Shown here piece after piece: positions 7,484-8,730 of a stretch of 8,730 bases of DNA. The first letter of the stretch is position 1. Each line of letters starts with the position of its first letter. The DNA is from Chloroflexota bacterium. Lineage in GTDB: Bacteria; Chloroflexota; Dormibacteria; CF-121. The notes beneath the pieces were generated by a model that was not told the origin of the DNA, made no database searches, and saw nothing but the letters and a program-made list of their open reading frames with translations. The position numbers and the translations under genes were made by a program. Where the stretch lies: positions 1 to 8,730 of the forward strand of contig VBEQ01000011.1 of NCBI GenBank assembly GCA_005881235.1, written 5' to 3'.

Positions 7484-8268
7484 GCCTCGCCTCCTCTTGG
7501 GATGTAGCCCATTCGTCGCGAGATGGCCTCGCCCGCCTCTTTCGTCAAATCACCAAGGTCGCTCAGTCGCTGCGGCGTGACGCGATAGGAGGGCCCGGCG
7601 ACGCTGACCGCCGCCTGGACTCGTCCGTCGGCGGCCCGCACCGGGGCGGCCACGGCATTCAACCCGAGCTCGAGCTCTTCGAGGGTGAACGCGTAGCCCT
7701 CCTCGACGACGCGGCGGAGCTGCTTCTCGAGTGTGCGAGGGTCGGTAATGGTGCGAGGTGTCAGTCGGGGTAGCGTCCCGGCGAGGAGACGCTGGCGCTC
7801 ATCCTCAGGTAGGAACGCGAGCAGCACTTTGCCGTTCGAGGTGGCGTGGAGCGGCGTCTGCTTGCCGACCCAGTTGACATTGACGACCAGGTTGGGCGCC
7901 GCGATCTGATCGATGTTCACCACCTGGCTCCCCTGGAGGATCGCCAGGTTGACCGTCTCGCCGGTACGCAGCGCGAGTTCCTCCAAGACCGGGCGGGCGA
8001 CCCGAGCGAGGTCGAGCTCGGAAACTACCGAGCCCGCCAGGCGCACCAGGCCATATCCGAGGCGGTACTTCTCGGTGCTGGGGTTCTGCTCGACAAGGCC
8101 GTGCTCCTGGAGCGTGGACAGCAGGCGGAAGACGGTCGACTTGTGGACCTCGAGCTGGCGCGCCAGGTCGGTGACCCGCATTTCTGGCTCGCTGCCCAGG
8201 AGCTTTAGAATCTCGAGCGCCCGATCCAGCGACTGCACTTTGTTGCGCGTCACGAAACCGGTGCTCAT
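7480..8268 (-). CDS. IclR-family transcriptional regulator
   Basis: A 262-residue DNA-binding regulator. The N-terminal winged helix-turn-helix spans roughly 12-75, with VTDLARQLEVHKSTVFRLLS (32-51) as the helix-turn-helix and EKYRLGYGL as the wing end. The effector-binding IclR domain follows, with PLHATSNGKVLLA (139-151), ELELGLNAVAAPV (198-210) and SVAGPSYR (222-229). Family members bind small metabolites, often aromatic or short organic acids, and regulate their own and catabolic genes. Here it is the first gene of the operon, and its stop overlaps the corrinoid gene start (ATGA), so regulator and pathway share a transcript. The ATG at 8268 has no Shine-Dalgarno, and a promoter immediately before it predicts a near-leaderless mRNA. 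A 15-bp palindrome over the -35 element is a candidate self-regulatory operator. The effector cannot be inferred from sequence. It might be the methyl donor or its demethylated product. Confidence 0.95.
7490..7495 (-). promoter_or_regulatory. Strong Shine-Dalgarno of the corrinoid protein gene
   Basis: AGGAGG on the minus strand lies six bases before ATG 7483, inside the last codons of the IclR gene. It contrasts with the IclR gene, which has no such site. Confidence 0.8.
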
Positions 8269-8277
8269 GGCACAACA

Positions 8278-8306
8278 ACTATATCGCTGGTTTTTGGGCT
8301 TGGCAA
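8278..8306 (-). promoter_or_regulatory. Sigma-70-like promoter of the C1 operon
   Basis: On the minus strand TTGCCA (8306-8301) and TATAGT (8283-8278) are separated by exactly 17 bases. Each matches five of six bases of the TTGACA and TATAAT consensus. The predicted start is near 8271, only about three bases before the IclR ATG at 8268, giving a leaderless or nearly leaderless transcript. No comparable promoter was noticed within the operon, where genes overlap. Confidence 0.65.
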
Positions 8307-8310
8307 GCCC
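8296..8310. promoter_or_regulatory. 15-bp palindrome over the -35 element, candidate IclR operator
   Basis: On the minus strand GGGCTTG-C-CAAGCCC has two perfect 7-base arms around one central base. The length and one-base centre fit the roughly 15-bp palindromes bound by IclR-type dimers. It contains the whole TTGCCA -35 element, so binding would be expected to compete with RNA polymerase. It is followed by AAAAA rather than a T-run on the minus strand, so it is not a terminator for the upstream gene. Confidence 0.5.
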
Positions 8311-8316
8311 CCATCG

Positions 8317-8336
8317 GGCCGTCGTGAGCGACGGCC
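8317..8336 (-). terminator. GC-rich hairpin after the membrane protein stop (weak terminator candidate)
   Basis: On the minus strand GGCCGTCG and CGACGGCC form a perfect 8-base stem around CTCA, starting 7 bases after the TAG of the upstream gene (stop at 8344). There is no T-run after it, so it is not a classical intrinsic terminator. It may instead slow polymerase, protect a 3' end, or be a second protein-binding palindrome upstream of the operon promoter. Confidence 0.4.
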
Positions 8337-8343
8337 ACCTTGT

Positions 8344-8730
8344 CTAGCGCGAGATCGTCAGCTTGCCGTTGTTGCAGCTGTATTCGTAGGAGCCGCCCAG
8401 GACGCCGGGACCGCTACCGCTCTCGATTCCGCTGGCCGGACACCGAATCGCACGCTCAGCCAGCAAGAAGCCAGCCAGCAGGACGACCACTGCCAGGACG
8501 GCGCCTGCCGCCGCCATCCCAGCGGCGGCCGCCTTACGCGAACCGGCCGGTAGACCGCCTTCGAGGCTGAGCGTGCCGACAAGGCTGACCAGAGCGAAGG
8601 CTCCGGCAACCAGCAGCGGCAGCCCGACCGAGAAGATACCGAAATAGCCGAGGAGAAGTAGGCCTGCTGCCGAGGCGCCGAGCAAGAGCGGTCGCCAGCG
8701 CGCCGCCGATTGGCGAGCGGATAGGGCGGC
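8344..8730 (-). CDS. Small membrane protein, 3' part (5' end outside window)
   Basis: The frame is open from the right edge to TAG at 8346-8344, giving 128 residues without a start in view. A TTG at 8685 is in frame but the coding pattern continues upstream of it (RQSAARWRPLL), so the true start probably lies beyond the window. Two hydrophobic stretches are visible: a long Leu/Ala/Gly-rich one (about residues 15-52, possibly a hairpin of two helices) and AVLAVVVLLAGFLLAE. The short polar C-terminus has two cysteines (RCPASG and YSCNNGK), which could form a disulfide if the tail is outside the cell. I do not recognise a family. It is on the same strand as the operon but separated by a hairpin and a promoter, so it is probably a separate unit. 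Confidence 0.65.
   Translation of the reverse strand, partial: AALSARQSAARWRPLLLGASAAGLLLLGYFGIFSVGLPLLVAGAFALVSLVGTLSLEGGLPAGSRKAAAAGMAAAGAVLAVVVLLAGFLLAERAIRCPASGIESGSGPGVLGGSYEYSCNNGKLTISR

Noticed and set aside
8291..8310. Stem GGGCTTG/CAAGCCC with a run of T as an intrinsic terminator
   Set aside because: On the plus strand the T-run precedes the stem, and on the minus strand A bases follow it, so neither orientation gives stem-then-T. An operator is the better reading.

Overview
The window is GC-rich bacterial DNA, and almost everything in it is coded on the minus strand, so it reads from right to left. The main object is one tightly packed operon from about 8268 down to 212. It encodes a regulator and a set of proteins that move a methyl group from a corrinoid protein onto tetrahydrofolate (THF) and handle it as a folate-bound one-carbon (C1) unit. 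The organism cannot be fixed from this sequence. High GC, an IclR regulator, a promoter that implies a near-leaderless mRNA, and C1/acetogen-type enzymes would fit Chloroflexota, Actinomycetota or a related uncultured soil or sediment lineage; this is a low-confidence guess.

Layout in the direction of transcription: (1) 8730-8344, the 3' part of a small membrane protein gene cut by the window edge. (2) 8343-8269, a 75-bp regulatory gap with a GC hairpin, a 15-bp palindrome and a sigma-70-like promoter. (3) The operon: an IclR-family regulator (8268-7480), a B12-binding methyl-carrier protein (7483-6767), a MetV-like eight-cysteine protein (6762-6388), a MetF-type methylene-THF reductase (6401-5448), a pterin-binding methyl-THF:corrinoid methyltransferase (5448-4582), a RACo-like ferredoxin/ASKHA corrinoid-reactivation ATPase (4585-2759), a DUF1638 protein (2762-2175), a ~96-residue protein of the 'virulence factor' Pfam family (2175-1885), and formate-THF ligase (1888-212). 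Neighbouring genes overlap by 1, 4 or 14 bases or are 4 bases apart, so the set is almost certainly one mRNA with translational coupling. (4) 22 bases after the ligase a further minus-strand gene starts at 189 and runs off the left edge. Its N-terminus looks like a TIR/nucleoside-deoxyribosyltransferase-type fold.

Proposed pathway (inference from family roles): an unknown methyl donor is demethylated by a substrate-specific methyltransferase not present here. The corrinoid protein carries the methyl group, the pterin-binding methyltransferase passes it to THF, MetVF oxidises methyl-THF to methylene-THF, a FolD-type enzyme encoded elsewhere would continue to 10-formyl-THF, and formate-THF ligase releases formate with ATP formation. 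The RACo-like protein would re-reduce corrinoid that has been inactivated to Co(II). The reverse, assimilatory direction cannot be excluded. No acetyl-CoA synthase, CO dehydrogenase or hydrogenase gene is present. The two least understood members (DUF1638 and the 96-residue protein), the missing first methyltransferase, the IclR control and the candidate operator are the points most worth following up.
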